Positions 8,621 to 18,776 of a stretch of DNA of 64,000 nucleotides are shown here, in pieces; within the stretch, counting starts at the first letter, position 1; every line of letters begins with the position of its first letter. The stretch comes from Dechloromonas denitrificans (GTDB taxonomy: Bacteria; Pseudomonadota; Gammaproteobacteria; Burkholderiales; Rhodocyclaceae): assembly GCF_020510685.1 (NCBI RefSeq), contig NZ_CP075185.1, positions 1,116,001 through 1,180,000 of the forward strand. The letters are read 5' to 3'. The position numbers and the translations under genes were made by a program. The notes below the pieces were generated by a model. The model was not told the DNA's origin. It did no database searches and saw only the letters and a list, made by a program, of their open reading frames with translations.

Positions 8621-10570
8621 TTGAAGCAACGCCCGGCCCTGTGCGGCAACAAAATCGTCCTGGTAATGTTGGCCGCAATCTCCCTCGTCTGGCTATTGAT
8701 CGGCCTTGATCTATGGGCCCTCCATTTGCGACCGAGCGGCGCAACGGCCAGCCTGTCGGGCAGTGAGACGGAGGGCGACGTCGCCGCAAAAATGCTGCCG
8801 CTGCTCGTCGCCGGCTTCCTGCTCTCGGTCCTCGCCGTGTTCGGCGGTCGCTTCGTCTTCCGCATATTGCGGCAGATGCTCGAGCAGCTTCATTTGCAGC
8901 GGATGATCATCGACCATACCTCGGAGGCGATGATGGTCACCGATCTGGCGCAGCGCATCCTCACCGTCAGTCCGGCCTTCGAGCAAATTACCGGCTACCC
9001 GGCCGCCGAGGTGATCGGCCGGACGCCATTGATGCTGAGTTCCGACCGGCATGGTCCGGAGTTCTACCAGGCGATCTGGGCGCGGGTCGCCGAGACCGGC
9101 CAGTGGGAGGGCGAGACCTGGGATCGCCGCAAGGACGGCCAGATCTACCCCAAGCAGATGCGCATCCGGGCGGTTCGCGAGGGGCGCCAGCAGCGCGTTT
9201 CGCATTACGTCGCGGTCTTCTCCGACATCAGTGCGCACAAGGCACAAGAGGCGCGCATCGACTATCTGGCGCACCACGATCCGTTAACCAGCCTGCCCAA
9301 CCGCCTCGCCCTCGACATCCATCTCGCCGACGTGCTTGGCGCGGCGGCCCGCAGTGCCAGCCGGGTGGCGGTGATCATCATCGATCTCGACCATTTCAAG
9401 ACGGTGAACGATTCGCTCGGCCATCACGCCGGCGACCTGTTGCTCGGCGAAATCGCCCGCCGACTGCAGGCCATTCTCGAGGTCGGGAGCCGGCTGTTCC
9501 GCCTCGGCGGCGACGAGTTCGTCGTGGTGCTCGAAGAAGCGAATCAGGCCGAAACCGTCGTCGAGCTGGTACACCAGATCGAGCGGGCGTTTACCGAACC
9601 CTGCCAGGTCAATGATCACCTGCTGCATACCAGCCCGTCGATCGGCATCAGTCTCTATCCGATCGATGGCGAGACGGCCGAGACGCTGGTCCGCAATGCC
9701 GATACGGCGATGTATTACGCCAAGTCGAATGGCCGCAACAATTACCAGTTTTTTGCCGAACCGATGAATGCGGCAGCCAACAAGCGCCTGCATCTGGAAA
9801 CCGAATTGTGGGATGCGCTGGCCCAGAATCAGTTGTTGCTGCACTACCAGCCGCAGATCGATCTGCCGAGCGGCAACATCGTCGGCGTCGAGGCGCTCGT
9901 GCGCTGGCAGCACCCGGTCCGCGGCATGATCGGGCCGGGCGAATTCATTCCGGTCGCCGAGGAATGCGGCCTGATCCTGCCGCTCGGTCATTGGGTCCTG
10001 CTCACCGCCTGCCGCCAAGCGAAGGCCTGGATCGACGCCGGGGTCGATATCGGCGAAATTGCCGTCAATATCTCGGCGCTGCAGTTCCGCCAACCGGAAT
10101 TCGCCCAGTCGGTGCATGCCATCCTGCTCGAAACCGGCTTGCCGCCCGAGCGGCTGGAACTGGAAATCACCGAGAGCACGGTGATGCACAGCGCCGACTC
10201 ATCGATCAAGACGCTGGCCGAATTGAAGCGGATGGGCGTCAAGCTGGCGATCGACGATTTCGGTACCGGCTATTCGTCGCTCGCCTACCTGCGGCGTTTC
10301 CCGATCGATCGCCTGAAAATCGACCGCGCCTTCGTCGCCGATGTCGAGTCGGACACCGACGCCGCCTCGCTGGTCTCCTCGATCATTTCGCTCGGTCGCT
10401 CGCTGGGCCTGCATCTGGTAGCCGAGGGCGTCGAGAATTCGGCACAGGCCGATTTTTTGCGGGCCCTCGATTGCCAGCGCGTCCAGGGTTTCCACTTCTT
10501 CCGGCCGGTGGTCGCAGAAGAAGTCGCCGCCGTCAGCGAAATTATCCGGCTTGCCCGAGGCGCCGCCTGA
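8621..10570 (+). CDS. Membrane-bound PAS-GGDEF-EAL protein (c-di-GMP synthase/phosphodiesterase)
   Basis: The 649-residue protein has two N-terminal membrane spans (about 12-33 and 62-84), a PAS domain (about 95-205), a GGDEF domain with intact GGDEF at 296-300, and an EAL domain with EAL at 424-426 and DDFGTGYSSL further on. Both catalytic signatures are complete, so synthesis and hydrolysis of c-di-GMP are both possible. The RxxD inhibitory site five residues before GGDEF is absent (EVGS occupies it). The frame opens just after a TAG at 8612, and the only start that keeps the first membrane helix whole is TTG at 8621. ATG at 8666 would cut into it. It stands alone, 54 bases upstream of the next operon. 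Confidence 0.9.
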   Translation: MKQRPALCGNKIVLVMLAAISLVWLLIGLDLWALHLRPSGATASLSGSETEGDVAAKMLPLLVAGFLLSVLAVFGGRFVFRILRQMLEQLHLQRMIIDHTSEAMMVTDLAQRILTVSPAFEQITGYPAAEVIGRTPLMLSSDRHGPEFYQAIWARVAETGQWEGETWDRRKDGQIYPKQMRIRAVREGRQQRVSHYVAVFSDISAHKAQEARIDYLAHHDPLTSLPNRLALDIHLADVLGAAARSASRVAVIIIDLDHFKTVNDSLGHHAGDLLLGEIARRLQAILEVGSRLFRLGGDEFVVVLEEANQAETVVELVHQIERAFTEPCQVNDHLLHTSPSIGISLYPIDGETAETLVRNADTAMYYAKSNGRNNYQFFAEPMNAAANKRLHLETELWDALAQNQLLLHYQPQIDLPSGNIVGVEALVRWQHPVRGMIGPGEFIPVAEECGLILPLGHWVLLTACRQAKAWIDAGVDIGEIAVNISALQFRQPEFAQSVHAILLETGLPPERLELEITESTVMHSADSSIKTLAELKRMGVKLAIDDFGTGYSSLAYLRRFPIDRLKIDRAFVADVESDTDAASLVSSIISLGRSLGLHLVAEGVENSAQADFLRALDCQRVQGFHFFRPVVAEEVAAVSEIIRLARGAA

Positions 10571-10624
10571 TTCTTCGGCCGGGTGGCCTGCTAAAATCCG
10601 GCCATCCCTGACTCGGAGTTCAGT

Positions 10625-11491
10625 ATGAAAATCGGATTTCTCGGCTTAGGCATCATGGGGCGCCCGATGGCCCTCAATCTCCTCAAGGGCGGTCATTCGG
10701 TGACCGTCTGGGCACGGCGCGCCGCATCGATGCAACCGCTGCTCGAAGCCGGGGCGAAAGCCGCGACCGGGCCGGCCGATGCCGCCCGCGGCCAGGAACT
10801 GGTGATTTCCATGGTGGCCGATGCGCCGGATGTCGCCGAGGTGATGCGCGGCGTTGCCGGCGGTGCCGAAGCGGGGCTGGTCGCCGTCGACATGAGTACC
10901 ATCGCACCGGCCGCCGCCCGGCGGATCGGTGAGGAACTGGCCGCCGCCGGGGTCGATTTTCTCGACGCCCCGGTTTCCGGCGGCGAAGTCGGGGCCATTG
11001 CCGGCACCCTGTCGATCATGGCCGGCGGTTCGTCTGCCGCCTTTGCCAGGGCCTTGCCGGCCTTCGAGTGCCTGGGCAAGAACATCGTCCATGTCGGGGC
11101 CAGCGGCGCCGGGCAGGTGACCAAGGCGGCCAACCAGATCGTCACCGGCATGGGCGTGCTGGCGGTTGCCGAGGCCTATGCCTTTGCTGCCAAGAACGGC
11201 GTCGATTGCGGCAAGGTGCGCGAAGCGCTGCTCGGCGGTTTCGCTTCTTCCAAGATTCTCGAAAACCACGGCCAGCGCATGCTCGACCGCAATTTCAAGC
11301 CGGGTTTCAAAAGCTGGATGCATGAGAAGGATCTGAACATCGTCATGCAGACGGCGCACGAACTCGGCCTCTGTCTGCCGGGCTCGGCCGCGACGGCCCA
11401 GATGTTCAACGCCATGGTCGGTTCCGGGTTGGGCGAAGAGGATTCGATCGCCGTGCTCAAATTGCTGGAAAAGCTCTCAGGCCAGGCATGA
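10625..11491 (+). CDS. NAD(P)-dependent beta-hydroxyacid dehydrogenase (tartronate semialdehyde reductase/3-hydroxyisobutyrate dehydrogenase family), copy 1
   Basis: This family reduces or oxidises small beta-hydroxyacids such as tartronate semialdehyde or 3-hydroxyisobutyrate. The 288-residue product has the N-terminal Rossmann motif GFLGLGIMGRPMA, the substrate loop DAPVSGGEVGAIAGTLS, and catalytic Lys167 in GAGQVTKAANQ, followed by the helical C-terminal domain. Size and motif order are normal. TCGGAG lies 6-7 bases ahead of the ATG, and TAAAAT at 10592-10597 is a possible -10. Its stop overlaps the start of a close paralogue by ATGA. A role as tartronate semialdehyde reductase would fit the glycolate/hydroxypyruvate operon 28 kb away, but the substrate cannot be read from the sequence. 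Confidence 0.85.
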   Translation: MKIGFLGLGIMGRPMALNLLKGGHSVTVWARRAASMQPLLEAGAKAATGPADAARGQELVISMVADAPDVAEVMRGVAGGAEAGLVAVDMSTIAPAAARRIGEELAAAGVDFLDAPVSGGEVGAIAGTLSIMAGGSSAAFARALPAFECLGKNIVHVGASGAGQVTKAANQIVTGMGVLAVAEAYAFAAKNGVDCGKVREALLGGFASSKILENHGQRMLDRNFKPGFKSWMHEKDLNIVMQTAHELGLCLPGSAATAQMFNAMVGSGLGEEDSIAVLKLLEKLSGQA

Positions 11492-12342
11492 AGATCGGTT
11501 TCATCGGACTCGGCGTGATGGGGCGCCCGATGGCGCTGCATCTGCAGCGGGCCGGGCATGAACTTATGGTCTGGGCGCGTCGCCCGGCTGCGGCCGACGG
11601 CTTGCCGGCGATCACCTGCGCGACGCCGGCGGAACTCGGGCGGCGCTGCGCGGTGGTGTTCACGATGGTTACCTCGAGCGCCGATGTCGCCGCTCTCGCC
11701 CTCGGTGCCGACGGCCTAAGCGAAGGCATGGCGCCCGGCTCGGTGCTGATCGATTGCTCGACCATCGCGCCCGACGCCGCCCGGCAGATATCCGCCCAAC
11801 TCGCGGCAAAGGGCATCGCCATGCTCGACGCCCCGGTTTCCGGCGGCGCCCAGGGCGCCATCGACGCGACGCTGGCGATCATGGTCGGCGGCGATGCCGG
11901 CGTGCTGGAAAAGGTCCGGCCGCTGCTCGAGTGCCTGGGCCGGCGCATCGTCCATGTCGGCCCGAACGGGGCCGGCCAGGTTGCCAAGGCCTGCAACCAG
12001 ATGGTCATGGTCGCCGCCATCGAAGCGGTGGCCGAGGCAATGCGCCTGGCGGCCGCTTCCGGCGTCGATTGCGCCAAGGTGAAACAGGCCCTGGCCGGCG
12101 GCTCGGCGGCCTCGCGGGTGCTTGAGGTGATGGGCGAACGCATGGTCCGCCGCGATTTCTCGGCCGGGGTCGAAGCCCGGCTGCATCACAAGGATTTTGG
12201 CCTGGTGCTCGAAGCGGCCCGCGCCAGCGGGGTGGCCATGCCGTTGACCGCGGCCGTCGGCCAACAACTGAATGCGCTGATGGCGCAAGACTGGGGCCGC
12301 GACGATACGGCTTCACTGTTACGTGTACTGGAAACCCGATGA
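11488..12342 (+). CDS. NAD(P)-dependent beta-hydroxyacid dehydrogenase, copy 2 (tandem paralogue)
   Basis: This 284-residue product is a paralogue of the preceding gene. It keeps the same landmarks at the same positions: GFIGLGVMGRPMA at the N-terminus, DAPVSGGAQGAIDATLA from residue 114, and catalytic Lys167 in GAGQVAKACNQ. It therefore arose by tandem duplication without loss of catalytic residues. The two copies differ between residues 35 and 90 and in the C-terminal helices, so their substrates may differ. It is coupled by ATGA to the paralogue upstream and to the PilZ gene downstream, giving a three-gene operon. Candidate activities are tartronate semialdehyde reductase, 3-hydroxyisobutyrate dehydrogenase or succinic semialdehyde reductase. 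Confidence 0.85.
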   Translation: MKIGFIGLGVMGRPMALHLQRAGHELMVWARRPAAADGLPAITCATPAELGRRCAVVFTMVTSSADVAALALGADGLSEGMAPGSVLIDCSTIAPDAARQISAQLAAKGIAMLDAPVSGGAQGAIDATLAIMVGGDAGVLEKVRPLLECLGRRIVHVGPNGAGQVAKACNQMVMVAAIEAVAEAMRLAAASGVDCAKVKQALAGGSAASRVLEVMGERMVRRDFSAGVEARLHHKDFGLVLEAARASGVAMPLTAAVGQQLNALMAQDWGRDDTASLLRVLETR

Positions 12343-13076
12343 CTCAGATCGCCCTGTTATCCGAAGCGGAAATCGAGGAGCGCTACCATGTTACCGGTGC
12401 CCGGCCGGTGGCCTTCATGCTGGCCGGTTTCGTCCGCGATGGCGATTCCTTCACGGTGCAACTGGAGGGGGATTTTTTCCCGACCAAGCTGCTTGCCGTG
12501 CTGCCGGAAAAGGGCCAGCTGATTTTTGATTGCAGCGGCAGCCCGGAAACCAATCGTCGCCTGCTGCAGAGCAAGGACAATGTCTTTATCGGCCGGCCTG
12601 GTGGCATCCATGTCCAGTTCTCGACCGGCGCCGCAGTCGAGGTCGTCCATGAGCGGGCCGCGGCTTTCGCCGCCCCGTTGCCGAAATTCCTCGTCCGGCT
12701 GCAGCGCCGCGAATCGTTTCGCGCCCAGACGCCGCTCACCCGGCCGCTGCAATTCTTCGGCCGGTTGCCGGACGGCAAACTGCTCAACCTGCCGACTCAC
12801 GACATTTCAGTGACCGGCATCGGTCTTTCGGCGAGCGAGTTGCCGGAGGATCTGACGATCGGCATGGTTCTGCCGAATTGCCATTTTGCCCTGCCGGAAG
12901 AAACGCAGGAGCTGTTTTGCAGCGCCACGATCTGCAACCTGAGCGAGCGCAAAAGCCGTTCCGGCGGCCAGCAGTGGCATGTCGGCCTGCGCTTCAACGA
13001 CCTGCCGCCGGCCGCCGAGAATCGCATCCAGCGCTACATCGACAAACTCGAACGCGAGCGGCGCGAACGAAGCTGA
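12339..13076 (+). CDS. ycgR: YcgR-type PilZ protein, c-di-GMP effector (flagellar brake-like)
   Basis: The 245-residue protein has an N-terminal YcgR domain (about 1-115) and a C-terminal PilZ domain (about 118-240). The c-di-GMP-binding residues are present: RxxxR as Arg124-Arg128 in RRESFR, and DxSxxG as Asp155-Ser157-Gly160 in HDISVTGIGL. In E. coli, YcgR bound to c-di-GMP slows the flagellar motor. The ATG overlaps the stop of the second hydroxyacid dehydrogenase by ATGA, which is odd company for a motility effector; no flagellar genes are nearby. A convergent histidine kinase ends only four bases beyond its stop, with no terminator between. Confidence 0.88.
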   Translation: MTQIALLSEAEIEERYHVTGARPVAFMLAGFVRDGDSFTVQLEGDFFPTKLLAVLPEKGQLIFDCSGSPETNRRLLQSKDNVFIGRPGGIHVQFSTGAAVEVVHERAAAFAAPLPKFLVRLQRRESFRAQTPLTRPLQFFGRLPDGKLLNLPTHDISVTGIGLSASELPEDLTIGMVLPNCHFALPEETQELFCSATICNLSERKSRSGGQQWHVGLRFNDLPPAAENRIQRYIDKLERERRERS

Positions 13077-13080
13077 TGGG

Positions 13081-15924
13081 CTAGCGTCGGGCGAGTCTGC
13101 CGAGCGTCGCCAGCAAGGCCTTGACATCGATCGGTTTGGCGACGAAATCGTCCATCCCGGCGGCGCTGCAGCGCTGGCGATCTTCTTCGTAGGTGGCGGC
13201 GCTGAGGGCGATGATGTAGAGGGGCGGGCGGTTGTTCGCCTGTTCCCACTGACGAATCTGGCGCGTCGCCGCAAAGCCGTCCATGACCGGCATCTGGCAG
13301 TCCATCAGGACGATATCCGGGGTCAGGCCATCGCCGGTAATGGCCCGCACGGCCTGTTCCCCATCCTCGACGCAGACGGTGGCAATCCCGTTCTTGTTCA
13401 GGATGGATTGGATGACCAGGCGGTTGATCCCGTTGTCTTCGACGATCAGCGCCGACTTCGGTGTCTTTTCGCCGAGCGGGAGGCTGGCCGGTTGGCGTTC
13501 GCTCTGGCGGCTGTCCTCATTATCGGCGACGCGCTCGGCCGGAATTTCAAACCAGAAACGCGAGCCGCGGCCGATTTCGCTGGTGACACCGGTCGCGCCG
13601 CCCATCTGTTCGGCGATCCGCCGGACGATCGAAAGTCCGAGGCCGGTGCCGGAAAATTTGCGGGTGTTCGAACTGTCGACCTGGGAGAAGGGCTGGAAGA
13701 GATTCGCCTGCTGCTCGGGGCCGATGCCGATGCCCGAGTCGATCACCGTGAACACCAGAACCACCTGTCCGTCGCGGCCGGTTCTTTCCTCGCCCTCGAT
13801 GCGCAGGAAACCCTTTTCGGTAAATTTGATGGCGTTGCTGACCAGATTCGAGAGCATCTGGCGGATGCGGATCGGATCGCCCCAGTAGCGCTGATCGGGG
13901 TTGCCCGGCCAGCTGGTTTCCAGGGCGAGGCCGCGGGCTCTCGCGCTTTCCTGGAAAAGGGTTGCCGTATCGCTGATCAGACGGGTCGGCGCGAAGGCCT
14001 TGCGGGCCAGTTCCAGCTTGCCGGCTTCGATCTTCGAAAGGTCGAGAATGTCATTGAGCAGGGTCAGCAGCGTCTGCCCGGAATTGAGAATGGTCCGCGC
14101 CGCCTCCTGTTTCTCGTCGGGCTCCAGGCCGGGCATCAGCAGAATCTGGGCCATCCCGAGAATGCCGTTGAGCGGCGTGCGGATCTCATGCGACATCGTC
14201 GCAAGGAACTGGCTCTTCGCCAGATTGGCCGCTTCGGCGGCTTGTTTGGCGGTCAGCAGTTCGCTTTCGTGCTGCTTGCGCAAGCTGATGTCTTCCTTGA
14301 CCGCGATGAAGTGGGTGATCGTTCCCGCCGCATCGGCGACCGGCGAAATGGTGGTCATTTCCCAGTACAACTCGCCGCTTTTCTTGCGGTTGTAGATCTC
14401 GCCGCGCCAGGTCCGGCCTGCAATGATGGTTTGCCAGAGTTCCTGGTAAACCGCCTGCGGCGTCCTTCCCGACTGCAGCAGGCGGGGGGTCAGGCCGATC
14501 ACCTCGGCCCGGGGGTAGCCGGTCGTCCGTTCGAAGGCATCGTTGACGAAGGAGATATTGCCGGCCGCATCGGTCATCATAATGGCCGCATTGCTTTGCG
14601 TGACGGCGGCGCTGAGCAGACGGCTCTCCGCCTCCAGCCGCTTGCGTTCGGTGATGTCGTGAATGATCGAATACAGCATCGGCCGGCCGTCAATTTCGCC
14701 CGGGCCGGAATACACCTCGACATCGCGAATTTCGCCGGAGGCCAGATGGTGACGGGAATTGTCGTAGCGGCGATGTTCGCTGTCGGCGCTCTTCGCTGCC
14801 AGCCCCAAGGCTTCCGCCGAGCGGCCGTCGATCCGCGCGAACGGCATGCCGAGCAGGGTGTCGCGGGGGTAGCCGTAGAAGTCGAAGGCGGCCTGGTTGG
14901 CATCGGTAATCAGGCCGCTTTGCGGGTCGATCACCAGCTTGATCGCGGTATTGACCTGGAAGAACTGGCGGTAACGCTCCTCGCTCGCCCACAAGGCCTG
15001 GGTTGCCGTATCCCGGGCCTGCAGCGAGCGCAAGACCAGGCCGATGAGCAGCAGGACCATCAGGCTGACGAGCGAGGCCGTGATCAGCACCTGGTTGCGG
15101 TGGGCGACATGCGGCAGGAACAATGTCTCGAGCCTTTCGCCGAGCATGAAGATCATCCGGTATTCCGGCAGCTTGTAATAGCCGTAGAGGCGCTCGACGC
15201 CATCGGTCTGGGCGCGTTTGACGAAGGCCCCGGCGCCCCCGGCGTCCGGGCGGTCAAAGGCCGCTCCGGTCAGCGTTTTGCCGTAGTACGGCTCGCCATC
15301 CGGCAGGCGGGCCAGGATCGCCCCGTCGCGGGCAACCGTGGCGATCCCTTCCGGGCTGAGTTCGAGATAGCCGCGAAAGCCGGAAAACACTTCCGGGCTG
15401 GCCGAGACGACGATGACCCCGGCGAACTTCCCCTGGCGCAGGATCGGCCGGGTGAACTGGATCGACCATTTGCCCGAGACCTTGCCGAGCAGGGGCTTGC
15501 TGATGAACAGGCGGTCGCTCTCGCCAGCCTGGCGATGGACGCGGAAATGTTCGCGCTGGGAGAGGTCGATCGGCGTGGTTATCGGCTGAAGATTGGAGAA
15601 GATCAGCATGCCATCGGGGCCGATGATGCCGATCTGTATGGCGATATCCGCCAGGATGCCCTGCCGGCGCCTGACCAGTTCGGCAAAGGCGGCGGCATCG
15701 CCATGCCAGGAATCGCGCAGGTCGAGCAGCAATTCGTCGAGGCGCTTGATGGTCGACTGGCTATGTTCGGCAAAGGCCTGCGACTGGAGGAGCAGCGACG
15801 ATTCCGCTTCGCGCAGCACGCTTTTCTTGCTGCGGCTCAGTTCGGCCGCCGTCGAAATCCAGATGGCGGCGAGGCAGAGGGCCAGCAGCAGGAAAATCTG
15901 GGGACGCGTTGATGGGGCTTTCAT
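13081..15924 (-). CDS. Hybrid sensor histidine kinase (Cache-PAS-PAS-HisKA-HATPase-REC)
   Basis: This 947-residue membrane kinase has a first span at 9-27, a periplasmic double-Cache-like region (about 30-275) and a second span at 278-299. Two PAS domains follow (about 312-428 and 432-550). The HisKA H-box has His579 in MSHEIRTPLNG. HATPase motifs N (NLVSNAIKF) and G (DSGIGIG, GTGLGLSI) come next. The C-terminal receiver has Asp875 in IVLMDCQMPVMDG and the usual Lys in FVAKPID. It should sense an extracellular small molecule and relay phosphate internally, then to an unknown Hpt partner. No cognate output regulator is adjacent. The start at 15924 gives a short basic N-terminus before the first span. 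Confidence 0.92.
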   Translation of the reverse strand: MKAPSTRPQIFLLLALCLAAIWISTAAELSRSKKSVLREAESSLLLQSQAFAEHSQSTIKRLDELLLDLRDSWHGDAAAFAELVRRRQGILADIAIQIGIIGPDGMLIFSNLQPITTPIDLSQREHFRVHRQAGESDRLFISKPLLGKVSGKWSIQFTRPILRQGKFAGVIVVSASPEVFSGFRGYLELSPEGIATVARDGAILARLPDGEPYYGKTLTGAAFDRPDAGGAGAFVKRAQTDGVERLYGYYKLPEYRMIFMLGERLETLFLPHVAHRNQVLITASLVSLMVLLLIGLVLRSLQARDTATQALWASEERYRQFFQVNTAIKLVIDPQSGLITDANQAAFDFYGYPRDTLLGMPFARIDGRSAEALGLAAKSADSEHRRYDNSRHHLASGEIRDVEVYSGPGEIDGRPMLYSIIHDITERKRLEAESRLLSAAVTQSNAAIMMTDAAGNISFVNDAFERTTGYPRAEVIGLTPRLLQSGRTPQAVYQELWQTIIAGRTWRGEIYNRKKSGELYWEMTTISPVADAAGTITHFIAVKEDISLRKQHESELLTAKQAAEAANLAKSQFLATMSHEIRTPLNGILGMAQILLMPGLEPDEKQEAARTILNSGQTLLTLLNDILDLSKIEAGKLELARKAFAPTRLISDTATLFQESARARGLALETSWPGNPDQRYWGDPIRIRQMLSNLVSNAIKFTEKGFLRIEGEERTGRDGQVVLVFTVIDSGIGIGPEQQANLFQPFSQVDSSNTRKFSGTGLGLSIVRRIAEQMGGATGVTSEIGRGSRFWFEIPAERVADNEDSRQSERQPASLPLGEKTPKSALIVEDNGINRLVIQSILNKNGIATVCVEDGEQAVRAITGDGLTPDIVLMDCQMPVMDGFAATRQIRQWEQANNRPPLYIIALSAATYEEDRQRCSAAGMDDFVAKPIDVKALLATLGRLARR

Positions 15925-15985
15925 GGGCTGTCGAGTCTAGCGCGATCCGCCCAGAGGGGCCTTGGTTTCCATCGGCCTCAGGCGC

Positions 15986-16945
15986 TCAGGCGCATTCATC
16001 GCAGCGGTGGATTTCGATGGTCAGATGGACGATTTCCTGATGCACGGTGAGGGCCTCGCGAATTTGCTGCGGGGTCAGTTGGCCGTCATGGGTCAGCAGG
16101 CTGAGCGCGCAGGCATAGGCGCCGGTGCCGACGCGCCAGACGTGCAGGTCGGTCAGGCGGGTGTCGCCGGCCGCCGGCAACTGTTCGATCACCTCACGGA
16201 TTTCGGCGACCACCGGATGATCCATTTCGCGGTCGAGCAGCACCCGGCCGCTTTGCCTGAGCAGGTTCCTCGCCCACAGTCCGACCAGCACGGCGCCGAC
16301 CAGGCCGCTCGCCGGATCGAGCCAATTCCAGCCATAGAGCCAGCCGCCGGCCAGGGCGGCGATGGCGAGCAGCGAGGTGGCGGCATCGGTGATGACGTGG
16401 ATGTAGGCCGACTTCAGGTTGAGGTCGTCGTGATGGTGGTGGTCGTGATCGTCGCCATGCCCGTGCTGATGTCCGCCATGTCCGTGGGCTTGCCCGAGGA
16501 TCAGGGCGCAGACGAGATTGACCGCGAGGCCGAGCACGGCGACGGTGATGGCTTCCGGGAAATGAATCGGTTGCGGCGCCCACAGCCGTTCCAGCGAGCC
16601 GAAGATCATCATGCCGGCGACGCCGAGCAGGAAAATGGCGCTGGTGTAGCCGGCCAGCACTTCGATCTTCCAGGTGCCGAAAGCAAAGCTCGGGTCGCTG
16701 GCATAGCGGCGGGCGGCGGCATAGGCAAAAGCCGACAGGCCGATGGCCAGTGCGTGCGAACTCATGTGCCAGCCGTCGGCGAGCAGCGCCATCGAGTTGA
16801 AGGTCAGGCCGGCGACGATCTCGATCAGCATCGTCGCCAGGGTGATCCACAGCACCAGCCGGGTGCCGCGTTCGGCCGCCGGGTTGCCGGTCGAGAACTG
16901 GTGCGGGTGGATCCAGCGCGAGAGGTCGTGGTGCTTGGCGTTCAT
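15986..16945 (-). CDS. Cation diffusion facilitator family metal exporter (DmeF/CzcD-like)
   Basis: The 319-residue inner-membrane protein has six spans typical of CDF proton/metal antiporters. The transport site is seen in TM2 (Asp57 and His60 in LLADGWHMSSHA) and TM5 (His183 and Asp187 in YIHVITDA). Between TM4 and TM5 lies a His-rich loop (about 154-172) with many HG and DH repeats. The C-terminal cytoplasmic domain ends in HRCDECA, offering more thiol and imidazole ligands. The N-terminal HHDLSRWIHPHQF resembles DmeF cobalt/nickel exporters, so Co, Ni or Zn are plausible substrates. Its start overlaps the stop of the class II aldolase by ATGA, an unexpected pairing with sugar-phosphate metabolism. 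Confidence 0.9.
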   Translation of the reverse strand: MNAKHHDLSRWIHPHQFSTGNPAAERGTRLVLWITLATMLIEIVAGLTFNSMALLADGWHMSSHALAIGLSAFAYAAARRYASDPSFAFGTWKIEVLAGYTSAIFLLGVAGMMIFGSLERLWAPQPIHFPEAITVAVLGLAVNLVCALILGQAHGHGGHQHGHGDDHDHHHHDDLNLKSAYIHVITDAATSLLAIAALAGGWLYGWNWLDPASGLVGAVLVGLWARNLLRQSGRVLLDREMDHPVVAEIREVIEQLPAAGDTRLTDLHVWRVGTGAYACALSLLTHDGQLTPQQIREALTVHQEIVHLTIEIHRCDECA

Positions 16946-17563
16946 TGTTGTCCGTAGCCGGCGAATTTTTCCAGAACGGCCGCCATCTCGTTGGCCGAGA
17001 GCAGCACCGGCTGGCCGAGCTGGCAGGCGCGCCAGTATTGCTCACAGAGTTCTTCCAGTTCGACGGCGAGGGCCAGGGCCTCGGCCAGATCGCGGCCGGC
17101 GACGAGCAGGCCGTGATTGGCCAGCAGGCAGCCGCGGCGGTCGCGCATGGCGGCCAGTGCAGCGGCGGAGAGCTCGGCCGAGCCGAAAATCGCGTAGTCG
17201 GCACAGCGGATGCTGTCGCCGCCAAAGCGGGCAATCATGTAATGAAAGGGCGGAATGTCGTAGCGCAGGCAGGCCAGGCTGACGGCGAATGGCGAATGGG
17301 CGTGCAGCACGGCGCCGATTTCCGGCCGGCCGGTATAGAGGTCGCGATGGAAGCGCCATTCCGAGGACGGCTTGCGCCGGCCCTGATGGCTGCCATCGAG
17401 CGCCATCAGCGGGATGTCGTCGGCTTCAAGCGCGGCATAGGGCATGCCGGTCGGGGTGATGTAAAAGCCTTGCTCGTGGCGCACGCTGACGTTGCCGGCC
17501 GTGCCGCGATTGAGGCCGGCCGGCTGCATGGCCCGGGCGGTGGCGATCAGTTCGGCGCGCCGG

Positions 17564-17571
<8 letters not shown>
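16942..17571 (-). CDS. Class II aldolase family protein, FucA-like
   Basis: The 209-residue protein carries every catalytic residue of E. coli L-fuculose-1-phosphate aldolase at a constant offset of two: Glu71, His90, His92 and His153 (FucA Glu73, His92, His94, His155), in SSEWRFH, VLHAHSPFAV and ANHGLLVAG. A Zn2+-dependent cleavage of a ketose 1-phosphate to DHAP and an aldehyde is therefore likely. The start at 17571 overlaps the mtnA stop by eight bases and follows GGAAG; a longer frame to 17625 would run into mtnA. With mtnA it could split 5-deoxyribulose or 5-methylthioribulose 1-phosphate, as in the DHAP shunt. The homologous dehydratase MtnB is the main alternative. Confidence 0.85.
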
Positions 17572-18652
<1,081 letters not shown>

Positions 18653-18776
18653 GAGTTAACCGGGGGAAATGTTCGCGGCTCGCTGCCAGGAGCGGTGCTG
18701 GCCGGTGGGCGATGCCTGGGTTGAAGGTTTTCGGGGGAGCGACGGCGCCAATGTTACGCGTTTTTGTCGGCCGTTC

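Noticed and set aside
12979..15912. A 977-codon plus-strand frame opposite the hybrid histidine kinase
   Set aside because: The minus-strand product has a full set of kinase and receiver motifs; the plus-strand frame has none and begins inside the PilZ gene.
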